Origin: JBBDJB01 sp040880125
GTDB taxonomy: Bacteria > Planctomycetota > Planctomycetia > Pirellulales > JBBDJB01
Length of the DNA stretch: 64,000 nucleotides
Direction: 5' to 3'
NCBI GenBank assembly: GCA_040880125.1
Contig: JBBDJB010000049.1
Coordinates: 1-64,000 of the forward strand
Part shown: piece after piece, positions 23,181-31,488 of the stretch
Layout: each line of letters starts with the position of its first letter
How positions within the stretch are numbered: position 1 is the stretch's first letter
The notes under the pieces: generated by a model
Databases searched by the model: none
Told to the model about the DNA's origin: nothing
The model's input: only the letters and a program-made list of their open reading frames with translations
Translations under genes and position numbers: made by a program

Positions 23181-25973
23181 TCATTTGTGCTGGAACAGCT
23201 TGCTCTGCACGATCTCATGCACCATCGAGCGAACCCCGTAATCGCTCGATCGAGTCCGCGCCAGGATTGCGTCAACTTCCGACCGATCAGAGAAACCGAT
23301 CGGTGCTCCCGTAGCATAGATAATCAATTGATTGACCAAGTTGCGGGCGATCTGGGCCTCATCCTCGAGCAACATCTCCTTGAGCTGGCCGACATCGGCG
23401 AATTGGCGACCGTCGAGCAGTTCGCCGCTGGGATCGACGGGTAGCCCGTGGTGGAACTTGAACCGCTGCCCGTCCAATCCGATCCCCTCTTCAGCGGGAA
23501 CTTCGTCGTTGACGGCCCGATAGCGATCGCGCCAAGCCCCCATGACGTCGAAGCTTTCCAGGGCCAGACCCGGTGGGTCCATACGGTCGTGGCACGACGC
23601 GCAGCTCGGATCTGCCCGATGCGCTTCGATCTGCTGCCGGATGGTTACCGCACCGCGGATGTCTGGCTCGACCGCCGGAACCGGCGGAGGGGGAGGCGTC
23701 GCAAAACCGAGGATTCGTTCGGTTATCCACACACCACGGAGGACAGGCGAAGTCGTCGTACCGTTCGCCGTGACCTTCAGTACGCTGGCCTGCGTCATCA
23801 ACCCACCGCGGACACTATTTGCGTCAAGTGTCACTTTGCGCATCTCCGTCCCGTCGACACCTTCAATGCCGTAGTGCCTGGCCAGCCGCTCGTTGAGAAA
23901 AGTGAAGTCGGAATTCACGATACTTCGCGCGGGCAGATCCTCTTTCAATAACTCGGCCATGAACAGGCGGGTTTCCTCCACAGACGCGAGCTTGAGAGGG
24001 TCGTCCAATTCATAGTCGTTGTAGAGCGTCGTGGAGGGCGAGTTGTCGTCGATCTCGCGAAGGTCGAGCCAGTAGTCGGTAAACGCCTCGATGAATCGCC
24101 GTGACTTCTGGTCGTTCAGCAGCCGTTCCGTCTCGGCTCGCAATACGTCCAGGTCGCTTATCGCGCCACTTGTCGCTAAATCCTGCAGTCGCCCGTCCGG
24201 TGCGGAATTCCACAGGAAGAGCGCCAGTCGCGTGGCCAACGCGTCATCGTCGAGCTTGCCCGGCGACTCCTCCACGAACAGAAAGCCGGGCGAAGCGAGG
24301 GCGGCCGTGTAAGTGGAAAGCGTCGATTTGGCGAACCCAAATCCCTTGGAGTATTGATCCTTGAACAGGTCCAGATAGAGTGCGACCTCGGCCTCCTCGA
24401 CCGGCCGACGGTAAGCTTGGTTCATAAAGTTGCGCAACAGACGCTCGGCGTCTTCATCCGGATACTCGGTTACCGCTTCCACGATCGTAGGACTTAGCGG
24501 TGCGAATCCCCCCCGCGGGCCGAATCCGCCACCTCTCGCTCGTCCGCTAAAGCCGCGCCCACCAGGTGGTCCGCCCGGCCCTGGCCGCCGACGCTCGCCG
24601 ATTCCACCACCGCGCCCGCCTCTGCTCTGCGGTATTGGAGTCAGCGCTAACCCCGGCTCACCGGCGGCGACTGCTTTCATGTTCAAATCGCCAAACAGCA
24701 GCTTGTATCCTGCGTCGTGCCGCGCATCCGGAAGTGGACCCTCGACCTCCATCCACTGGACCGCATAGCCGGGCATACCGTGCTCTGTCGCCAGCGGATT
24801 GATGTACTGTTCTCCGGTCCCGTTGACTCGCGTGCGAAACAATCGTGAGCCATCGGTGCGAACAACCTCTCCCGCTCTCAACAGGACGACCATCTCACTT
24901 TCGCTCGATTCGGGAGAGAAGTCGAACTCGCCGATCATTCTGTTTTGACCGGCGCTTTGAGCGAACACGCCCATCGGCTCGTTGGTGCGGCCTGGCCACA
25001 CTTCATCTACGTTGGGCCGGTGCCAGAGGGGCAGGTAATAGACCGGGGCCTTCTCATCGCCAAAGCCTTCGAAGTACCAGCGGCTGACGCCACCGCCGCT
25101 AACCCATATTGTGTATCCTCTGAAGCGGAGACGATACTGCCCTGCAACCGGCGCTCGAAACTGACTCCAACTGTAACCGCCCGCGTCGCTGAAGATGCTG
25201 GAGACCCGGCCTACCGCTTCACGTTCTCGGGATTCGGGACTGGAGATCGGCGCGCGGCCGGCCCGCACGTCCGGCTGTGCATGGAAATCAAGCACGGGAA
25301 ACGAATGCCGGTCCGGGAGCGTGGAGTTCTCGCGAGGCCGGAAGTTGCCGACCAGCGAAAACTCATCCCGTGCGTAATACCGATTCGTGGAGGTTTCGGG
25401 GCGCTCCCACTCGACTCGGATTGCTTCCTGCATCGCGTACTCGGCGCTCGTCATGTAACGGGCCATCTGAACGTGCGAGACGTCGAGCGCGCGACCGCTC
25501 TTATTGAAGCGATGCGCTACACCGTCCTCGGGAAGCTTATCCTTGATCTCGGCCCAGGGAACGTTGAGCAAGTCGCGGACGGCGTTTTCATATTCGTAGC
25601 GGTTGAGACGTCGCAAAGTTGCTCGACCGTCGCGAGCGTACATTGCCTGTTCTGAATCGGTCAGCGCTTTGGCCAGACCGTCGAGGAACGACGCCAGATC
25701 CTCGGGATCGGGTCGTGGTTCATCTGCAGGCGGCATTTCACCCACCTTGATCCGGTCGTGAATCTTGACCCACTGCGCGAAGTTGTCCCGATCCTCGGAA
25801 TCATAATCGAGGGCTAATAAATCAAGGTTCCCATTCGGATCGATTCCGCTGTGACACGCCGAGCAATTCTCCACGAGGAAAGATTCAGCACCCTCAAACG
25901 GCTCGCCCGCCAGAACAGGCTGAGTCGAAAAGGAGGACACCACGAACAGCATGAAAAAGGAGAATCTGCTCAT
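23181..25973 (-). CDS. DUF1592/DUF1588-type planctomycete cytochrome c protein
   Basis: 930 residues with a signal peptide (FSFFMLFVVSSFSTQPVLA). The N-terminal haem site is CSACH in VENCSACHSGIDPNG and the C-terminal one is CASCH in CASCHDRMDPPG. Between them come the usual DUF1587, DUF1595, DUF1592, DUF1588 and DUF1585 segments (RLNRYEYENAVRDLL; FLWNSAPDGRLQDLA; VLRGVWITERILG). A Gly/Arg/Pro-rich insertion at about 441-488 is likely disordered. A lectin-like beta region sits in the first half. These proteins are exported and thought to couple polysaccharide or sulfate-ester breakdown to electron transfer, though this is not proven. It is followed 6 bp later by DUF1552 and preceded by the double esterase. 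Confidence 0.92.
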   Translation of the reverse strand: MSRFSFFMLFVVSSFSTQPVLAGEPFEGAESFLVENCSACHSGIDPNGNLDLLALDYDSEDRDNFAQWVKIHDRIKVGEMPPADEPRPDPEDLASFLDGLAKALTDSEQAMYARDGRATLRRLNRYEYENAVRDLLNVPWAEIKDKLPEDGVAHRFNKSGRALDVSHVQMARYMTSAEYAMQEAIRVEWERPETSTNRYYARDEFSLVGNFRPRENSTLPDRHSFPVLDFHAQPDVRAGRAPISSPESREREAVGRVSSIFSDAGGYSWSQFRAPVAGQYRLRFRGYTIWVSGGGVSRWYFEGFGDEKAPVYYLPLWHRPNVDEVWPGRTNEPMGVFAQSAGQNRMIGEFDFSPESSESEMVVLLRAGEVVRTDGSRLFRTRVNGTGEQYINPLATEHGMPGYAVQWMEVEGPLPDARHDAGYKLLFGDLNMKAVAAGEPGLALTPIPQSRGGRGGGIGERRRPGPGGPPGGRGFSGRARGGGFGPRGGFAPLSPTIVEAVTEYPDEDAERLLRNFMNQAYRRPVEEAEVALYLDLFKDQYSKGFGFAKSTLSTYTAALASPGFLFVEESPGKLDDDALATRLALFLWNSAPDGRLQDLATSGAISDLDVLRAETERLLNDQKSRRFIEAFTDYWLDLREIDDNSPSTTLYNDYELDDPLKLASVEETRLFMAELLKEDLPARSIVNSDFTFLNERLARHYGIEGVDGTEMRKVTLDANSVRGGLMTQASVLKVTANGTTTSPVLRGVWITERILGFATPPPPPVPAVEPDIRGAVTIRQQIEAHRADPSCASCHDRMDPPGLALESFDVMGAWRDRYRAVNDEVPAEEGIGLDGQRFKFHHGLPVDPSGELLDGRQFADVGQLKEMLLEDEAQIARNLVNQLIIYATGAPIGFSDRSEVDAILARTRSSDYGVRSMVHEIVQSKLFQHK

Positions 25974-26037
25974 GCTCTCATCCTAAACCGATCATTGGCG
26001 GGATTCGAGATGTGATCCTCGAAACCGGGACTGACCG

Positions 26038-28437
26038 CTATGGTTTGAAAACCAATTGTGTGAAGTTATAGAGCCCCTTCTTCCAATGCTCAAAGTCGTG
26101 GGCGTGGTCGTCCACATGCCAGATGTGCGGGACGTTCTTCTCGTACAGGTAGGCGTGGACGCCCTGACTGATGCGAATCAGGCCGTCCTTGTTGCCGCAC
26201 GAGATATAGAGCAGCTTTAACTGCTTGGTCGCCTCCTCCGCATTCGGCACGAGTTGCTCAGGTGGATTCGTGTTCGGCGCGGACGAGAAGCCCCCGACCC
26301 AGGCGAAGACATCCAGGTTGCCCAGGCCGAAGTTGAGCGCCTGCCCACCGCCCATCGAGAGGCCGGCCACCGCACGGTGCTCGCGGTCGGCGTGGACGGA
26401 ATAGTTCGATTCGATGTACGGGATGATGTCGTTGACAAGGTCGTTCTCGAAAGGCGTTCCCCAGCCGCCGAAGCCGCCGCCAAATCCGCCACGGCCCCGC
26501 GCACCGCCACGGCCTCCATCTTCGTTGTTGGCCGTAGCATTTCCGTTGGGGAAGACCACGATCATGGGTTCGATCTTCTCGTCGGCAATCAGATTATCGA
26601 GGATAACGTGGGCCACTCCCTGCCGGGTCCACTCCTCCCTCTCATTTCCGCCGATGCCGTGCAGCACGTAGAGCTGGGGATACTTTTTTTCCGCGGAATA
26701 TCCGTGCGGCGTGTAAACCTGCATCCAGCGCTTGACGCCGACGGATTTGGAGTCGTACTCGACCTTCTCGAGCTTGCCGTGAGCGATGCCTTCACGCGGC
26801 TGATCAAAACCGGCCGGCGGATCTTCGAAGGCCGGTTTGTCGTCCGGGCCGAGCTCGATAGGCCCGCCAAATCCGCCACGCCCACCGCGGCGGCCCTGCC
26901 CGCGTCGGCCGGGCGCCTCGTCGGCTTGGGCACCATCTGGCTGAGACTGCTCAGCCGCAGCTTGACCTTCCGCCGTCGCCGCCTCGCGCTTGGCGTTCGC
27001 CTCCGTCGTGGCGAAGTCACCGACCTGGCGGGTGAACGTGATATCGTCGCTGGAAAGCTTGCCGGTGTAGGTGATGCGCAGTTCGTTGCCCTGCAAGTCC
27101 AGCACCTCGACGAATGACATCGTGTCTCCTTCTACCTTCAATTCCTTCAATTCCACGTCTCGTGTCTCGCCGTCTACCTCGACGCTGGCCTTGCCGGTGA
27201 GCCGCGCACCGTCCTGCGTGAACGTAAAAGTGTATTTCTGCAAACCGCGTTGCGTATCGAACTCCGCTTTCCATGTGCCGCTGATCTCTTCCGTCAGGGT
27301 AAACATGAGCGGTGCGAACTCCCGCAGGCTCCGCCGCCATGACTGCCACTCGTGAGCAGTGTCCGGAGAGACGTAGTAGTGACTGTTGATGCCGGCTTCT
27401 TTGAGCGCATCGACGTTCGCCTTGGGATCGCCGCCGAATCCTCCGCGACCGCCTCTGCGGTTTCTGCCGTCGACCTCCCTGCTCCCATAGCTGACGAACA
27501 CGAGTTGGATCTTCTCCTTGAAAGCTTCCGTATCGGAGATATCGTCCACGCTGATGCTCCCGCCGCTGAAAAGACCGATGTGCGAGAACTTATCGAGATT
27601 CTCCAGGGTGATTAGCTTGGTTTCCATGCCGCCCATGGAGAGGCCGGCCATGGCGCGATTGGGTTGATCGGAGAGCGTACGGAAGTTCGCGTCGATGTAG
27701 GGGATCAGCTCGTCGACGAGTACCGTCTGGAAGGGGCCGATATCAAAGTTCCTGAGGCCGCCGAACTGGATTTCGTTCGTCATGCCGTAGGTCATCACGA
27801 TGAGGAACGGTCTGGTTTTGCCTTCCGCAATCAGGTTGTCCATGATCAAATTGGCGCGGCCTTGGACGCCCCAGCCGTATTCGTTCTCCCCCCAGCCGTG
27901 CTGCAGATACAAGACCGGAAAGCGCTCGTCCAAATCCTCATCATAACCCGGTGGAGTGTACACAAACGCACGGCGCGTGGAGTCGGTGCTCTTCGAGTAG
28001 AAAAGTATCTCTCGCAGTTGCCCGTGGGGCACGTTCTTGACGGCATAGAAGTCCTGGTCGTGAGCGGGAATCTCGACTCCGCTGCCCCAACGATTCGCAC
28101 CGAAGAAGTACATGCTGTTGGGATCTGGGACCTCTGCTCCGTCGACGTTAATCATGTAATAGTGGAAGCCGTCGTCCAAGGGCCGCGTGTAGCCGTACCA
28201 TGCGCCGTCTTCGCCCTTTGTAAACTCGCTGCTGTCTCGGAACGTACAACCCACGTTCGTTGCGTCGGGGGCAACGATACGGAATTTGACGCGGCCTTCC
28301 GAGTTGACCTGCGGGTACTCCTTGCCCGGCTGGTTGGACGTCGCCGGTTTCCAGTCGTCCGCCGGCGCATTTTCCTGTGCCCTGCATAGCTGGCCGAACA
28401 GAAACGCAAACGCGAAGAGTAGTACCTTTGCAGTCAT
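26038..28437 (-). CDS. secreted protein with two esterase (enterochelin esterase/EstD-like) domains
   Basis: About 799 residues from the ATG at 28437 (AGGTGA upstream); an earlier in-frame start at 28482 lacks a ribosome site. A signal peptide (MTAKVLLFAFAFLFGQLCRA) is followed by a CBM48-like beta domain and the first alpha/beta hydrolase domain (LYLQHGWGENEYGW, nucleophile in GLSMGGME). A beta segment (GTWKAEFDTQRGLQKYTF) and a Gly/Arg-rich linker (about 502-525) lead to the second hydrolase domain (LYVLHGIGGNEREEW, GLSMGGGQ, HDFEHWKKGL). Such enzymes cleave acyl, acetyl or feruloyl esters on polysaccharides. It lies 64 bp before the DUF1592 gene on the same strand, after marR and a palindrome, consistent with a regulated operon. 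Confidence 0.88.
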   Translation of the reverse strand: MTAKVLLFAFAFLFGQLCRAQENAPADDWKPATSNQPGKEYPQVNSEGRVKFRIVAPDATNVGCTFRDSSEFTKGEDGAWYGYTRPLDDGFHYYMINVDGAEVPDPNSMYFFGANRWGSGVEIPAHDQDFYAVKNVPHGQLREILFYSKSTDSTRRAFVYTPPGYDEDLDERFPVLYLQHGWGENEYGWGVQGRANLIMDNLIAEGKTRPFLIVMTYGMTNEIQFGGLRNFDIGPFQTVLVDELIPYIDANFRTLSDQPNRAMAGLSMGGMETKLITLENLDKFSHIGLFSGGSISVDDISDTEAFKEKIQLVFVSYGSREVDGRNRRGGRGGFGGDPKANVDALKEAGINSHYYVSPDTAHEWQSWRRSLREFAPLMFTLTEEISGTWKAEFDTQRGLQKYTFTFTQDGARLTGKASVEVDGETRDVELKELKVEGDTMSFVEVLDLQGNELRITYTGKLSSDDITFTRQVGDFATTEANAKREAATAEGQAAAEQSQPDGAQADEAPGRRGQGRRGGRGGFGGPIELGPDDKPAFEDPPAGFDQPREGIAHGKLEKVEYDSKSVGVKRWMQVYTPHGYSAEKKYPQLYVLHGIGGNEREEWTRQGVAHVILDNLIADEKIEPMIVVFPNGNATANNEDGGRGGARGRGGFGGGFGGWGTPFENDLVNDIIPYIESNYSVHADREHRAVAGLSMGGGQALNFGLGNLDVFAWVGGFSSAPNTNPPEQLVPNAEEATKQLKLLYISCGNKDGLIRISQGVHAYLYEKNVPHIWHVDDHAHDFEHWKKGLYNFTQLVFKP

Positions 28438-28481
28438 GGCGTCACCTAGATGGTTTAAAAATGGTGGCACGAGCGATACCA

Positions 28482-28499
28482 ATAAGTCTACCGACTTAT
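28482..28499. promoter_or_regulatory. candidate MarR operator
   Basis: A perfect inverted repeat, ATAAGTC at 28482-28488 and GACTTAT at 28493-28499, with a 4-bp spacer. It lies 45 bp upstream of the esterase ATG and just after the marR stop. Length and symmetry suit a MarR dimer, which would let the regulator control the esterase and the genes behind it. Confidence 0.5.
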
Positions 28500-28501
28500 G
28501 C

Positions 28502-28942
28502 TTAGTGGACTGACGCGTACTCGGTATTCAGGGACGCCGCAATCCTCCTCAGGAGCCCGACCAATGTTTCAACTTCGTCGGGATGGAGGATATCGACCAT
28601 TTGCGCTCGAATCGGTTCGCCCGCCTTGAAGAGTTGTCGAAACTTTCGTCGTCCCGCCGAGGTGAGGCTTACCGTCCGTGCGCGAGAATCGGTTGGATGC
28701 CTGTCCCGCTGAATCAGTCCGTGCTTTTCAAGCAAGACGAGCATGGCCCTTACGGTGCTGGGATCGGACGGCATGCGCTGAGCGAGTTCTCGCTGGGTGA
28801 GCGTGCCAGCACGGGCGAGCGTTGCGAGAAGCACGAACTGGTCGGCCGTTACGCCATAAGGCGCGAACCGTGCATCCGACCTGCGATGCAGGGTCAAGTA
28901 AGCGGCACGAAGCGCCATCGGGAGTTCGCTTCCGGTCGTCAT
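28502..28942 (-). CDS. MarR-family transcriptional regulator
   Basis: 146 residues from the ATG at 28942 (MTTGSELPMALRAAYL). It has the winged-helix core of MarR proteins: VTADQFVLLATLARAG, LTQRELAQRMPSDPSTVRAM, LEKHGLIQRDRHPTDSRA. Longer in-frame starts up to 29014 would add residues unlike the family. It is the first gene of a same-strand run marR, esterase, DUF1592, DUF1552, small secreted protein. The palindrome at 28482-28499 makes it the likely regulator of that run. The ligand is unknown. Confidence 0.9.
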   Translation of the reverse strand: MTTGSELPMALRAAYLTLHRRSDARFAPYGVTADQFVLLATLARAGTLTQRELAQRMPSDPSTVRAMLVLLEKHGLIQRDRHPTDSRARTVSLTSAGRRKFRQLFKAGEPIRAQMVDILHPDEVETLVGLLRRIAASLNTEYASVH

Positions 28943-29110
28943 CGGCGCATCCAGAGAAGGTCGTACGTATACGCACGATTCCAGAGTGTACGACGGCGAC
29001 AAGCTGAAATGCAAGTGGCTGTTGGGGCACAGTCCAACCGCGCAATGAAGGCGTCGCCTAAAGCATGCACTCAGTGGTCGCCGAAACGCGTGTGCGGCAA
29101 CCGATCATGA

Positions 29111-29537
29111 ACCTGACACATAATCAGGTGCCGTGATTCGAGCCGGGCACGCGCAAAACTTCGGGAAAATGAGGATTCAGCAGCACATCGCCAATCGCTG
29201 CGCGGACACTATTGGCTACCAAAACCGCCCGATCGCGGAGGGGGCGTTGTGGAGGTGCGACGTGCCAACTACCGTCCACGGTCATCCACGCACGTACGCC
29301 CTGTAGCGCTTTTCGGTCGTCCGCTACTATCCACGGTCGTACACCGCCGTCCAGAAAACCGAGCAGGTCGAGATTGGCTACATTGTGGCTACACAGACGG
29401 CCTTTTTGGGGGCTGTTTACGTCTTCGCGGCGCAAAAAGAAAGCCCGCGTAACTCTATACACGGGCGCGGCTTATGTCAAAGCGGAGGGCAAGGGACTCG
29501 AACCCTCAACCGGTTTCCCGGCACCTGATTTCGAGTC
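29111..29537. repeat. 427-bp direct repeat copy C (at the intact tRNA-Ser)
   Basis: The partner of 8641-9067. The stretch 29309-29537 is identical to copy B; 29111-29308 is diverged. The repeat contains the tRNA 3' half, its terminator and TTGGCTAC-type repeats (29211, 29373, 29385). Its left end (29112-29133) matches the tRNA anticodon arm and following bases in inverted orientation at 19 of 22 positions. No protein-like reading was found across it. Confidence 0.85.
29434..29466 (-). terminator. rho-independent terminator of tRNA-Ser
   Basis: On the minus strand GCCCGTGT pairs with ACGCGGGC (8 bp, one GU, 8-nt loop) and is followed by TTTCTTTTT. It begins 16 nt after the tRNA 3' end. Confidence 0.8.
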
Positions 29538-29565
29538 AGGCTGCTCACCAATTCGCATACCCTCC
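29483..29565 (-). tRNA. tRNA-Ser (anticodon CGA)
   Basis: Read on the minus strand, the acceptor strands GGAGGGT and GCCCTCC pair, with discriminator G. The anticodon stem CCTGA/TCAGG encloses loop CTCGAAA, giving anticodon CGA (serine, codon UCG). A long variable arm (GCCGGGAAACCGGT) is diagnostic of class II tRNAs, and the T-arm is GAGGG-TTCGAGT-CCCTT. CCA is not encoded. The gene serves as integration target: its 3' half from the anticodon loop onward is duplicated at 9013-9067. The copy here is intact because the element restores the 3' half. Confidence 0.93.
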
Positions 29566-29936
29566 GAAGGCACTTTTCAATGTAGTGCGCCCGCCATCCG
29601 ACGGCAAGCCGCGACCGCTTCCTCTCGACCACCGCCAATTTCGCCCTTTGTCCCCGCTCCACCCGGCCAGAGCGTTGCAGCACGATACGGCCCAGCGAGT
29701 TCATCGTGGCAACCAGCAGCAGGCTTTTGCCGACGCCCTCATGACCACCACGCTATCTCCAAATCCGATTGGGCAACGCGCCGTCGTCGCCGAACCAGGC
29801 CGCCCGTTTTCGCCGCGAAGGAAAAGTATTCCGACGGCTTGAAAAAAATAATGTCGCCCACATCGCGGACCATAAGGTCCTCCGCCAGCCGAGGGTCGAC
29901 AACCGTATGCACGACGCTACTCGGCCGGACTCGATA
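29566..29936. other. stretch without a supported gene
   Basis: 371 bp between tRNA-Ser and the flavoprotein stop, both on the minus strand. It should hold the tRNA promoter. Open frames through it lack ribosome sites and family features. Confidence 0.4.
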
Positions 29937-31223
29937 TCACACGCTGGAGCCTGCCAGCCACCCGGTGCTGAAGGCGGCCTGAAAATTGTAGCCGCCTATA
30001 AAGCCGTCCAGGTTGAGAATCTCGCCGGCGATAAAGAGGTTTGGCACCAGCTTGCTCTGCATCGTACGGGAGTCGACTTCCTCCAGGGCGACGCCACCGG
30101 CGGTCACTTCGGCCTTCTTGAACCCCAGGCTGCCTCGGATCGCGATCTGCTGCTCCTTGATCTGCTGGACAATTGCACGCCTTTCGGTCTTGCTGAGCTC
30201 GGCAGCACGCCGGCCCTCCGGAGCCCCTGCATGGATAACAATGGCGTCGGCTAGCCGCCGGGGCACTTGTTGGGCGATCTGGGTCACCACAAGCTTGCCC
30301 CCTTCGGTTTCGGACATCCGCCGTAAGATTGAATCCAACTCCTCCGCCGTCTGGCTCGGGCATAGATCGATCACGAGCGTGAGTTTCTCGGGAGCCGCGG
30401 ATGCGGTCACGGCGCGGCTGACGTCCATCACCGCCGGCCCTGACAGACCGAAATGAGTGAAAAGGATCGATCCTCGCCGTTCGATGAGTGCACCACCAGA
30501 CTTCTTCGCTCGGCGATTGTTGCCGCGGCCGATACTTTCGGTTGCCGGGTCCACGACCTGGACGATCGCGTCGGCAACGGCCACGCCTTGGAGCGAGCGC
30601 ACCCAGGGGTCGTCACTGGTCAAGGGAACTAGCGCCGGGCGGGGTCGTACGATGGTATGCCCCTGCGCGGTCAGCCAACGGTAGCCATCGCCGGTGGTGC
30701 CACACCCCGGATAGCTTTGCCCGCCGGTAGTAACCACGACCTTGTCCGCGCGCAGAGTTCGCCGCGGTGTCTGCAGACGAAAGGCCCCCCCAGTCCGCTC
30801 GATGTGCTCGACCGGCTCCCCCAGGGCCAATTTCGCACCGCTTTGCCGGAGCCGGTCGATCAGCGCCCGTTGAACGTCCAAGGCGCGATCGCTGGCCGGG
30901 AAGACTTTCCCCGTGTCTTCCACTTTGGTGGGGACACCCGCGGCTTCGATCAACTCGATTACGTCGTCCGGACCGAGCGCAGCCAGGGCCGAGTGCAGAA
31001 ATGCACCGCCGGAACCGAACGCTTCGACGATGCCGCGTGCATCGCAGGCATGCGTAAGATTGCACCGCGTGCCGCCCGAGATCAGGATCTTCACCCCTGC
31101 CTTGCGGTTCTTTTCCAACAGCAGGGTCCGCCGCCCACGCTCCGCGCTGCGAATTGCCGCCAACAGTCCGGCCGCGCCGGCTCCCACGACCACAACATCC
31201 TGCTGATCTTCGTCCTCGACCAC
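29937..31223 (-). CDS. HI0933/BaiN-like FAD-dependent oxidoreductase
   Basis: 428 residues. The N-terminal Rossmann motif VVVGAGAAGLLAAIRSAERG binds FAD. The family signature KVLISGGGRCN is present as KILISGGTRCNLTHAC, and the C-terminal FAD motif is NLFIAGEILNLDGFIGGYNFQAAF. Members are often annotated as aminoacetone oxidase or NAD(P)/FAD-dependent oxidoreductase; the real substrate is not settled. It stands alone with its own strand-mates distant. No oddity in length. Confidence 0.92.
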   Translation of the reverse strand: MVEDEDQQDVVVVGAGAAGLLAAIRSAERGRRTLLLEKNRKAGVKILISGGTRCNLTHACDARGIVEAFGSGGAFLHSALAALGPDDVIELIEAAGVPTKVEDTGKVFPASDRALDVQRALIDRLRQSGAKLALGEPVEHIERTGGAFRLQTPRRTLRADKVVVTTGGQSYPGCGTTGDGYRWLTAQGHTIVRPRPALVPLTSDDPWVRSLQGVAVADAIVQVVDPATESIGRGNNRRAKKSGGALIERRGSILFTHFGLSGPAVMDVSRAVTASAAPEKLTLVIDLCPSQTAEELDSILRRMSETEGGKLVVTQIAQQVPRRLADAIVIHAGAPEGRRAAELSKTERRAIVQQIKEQQIAIRGSLGFKKAEVTAGGVALEEVDSRTMQSKLVPNLFIAGEILNLDGFIGGYNFQAAFSTGWLAGSSV

Positions 31224-31488
31224 GGTTATCCTGCTGGAAATCGGTCGGCCATGAATTCGGCCATGAACAATTCTGGTAGTAATAGAGTGGGCCGTTTAGA
31301 GCGACCAATTTGTCGGATTCGGACCGTGCCGGTTTTAATCAACCCGGCAGGGGCGCGTCTGCAGCAAGTATACGCGCAAGAGGCGTGCGCCGGGAGCATT
31401 GCTTCGGCCCCGCTATTTAGTAGCCTAGGAGGCCGGACACGGGGCGATGTTTGGTGGCTAGAGTACGTCGCAGTTCGGCCTCGCGGCA

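Larger units (their letters stand above)
9068..29537. mobile_element. tRNA-Ser-anchored 20.5-kb integrated element lacking a visible integrase
   Basis: The boundaries are the two points where the identical tRNA 3' halves end (9067 and 29537). The period is 20,470 bp. The content is accessory: BrxL-kinase, pglZ remnant, serine hydrolase remnant, DUF2975/XRE, M48 peptidase, DUF4011 helicase, then a MarR-led set of exported proteins. No tyrosine or serine recombinase, relaxase or replication gene is seen. It may be a cis-mobilisable remnant whose integrase was lost, possibly with the deletion at about 12.55 kb. Whether the 21.2-28.9 kb genes arrived with the defence genes is uncertain. Confidence 0.65.
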
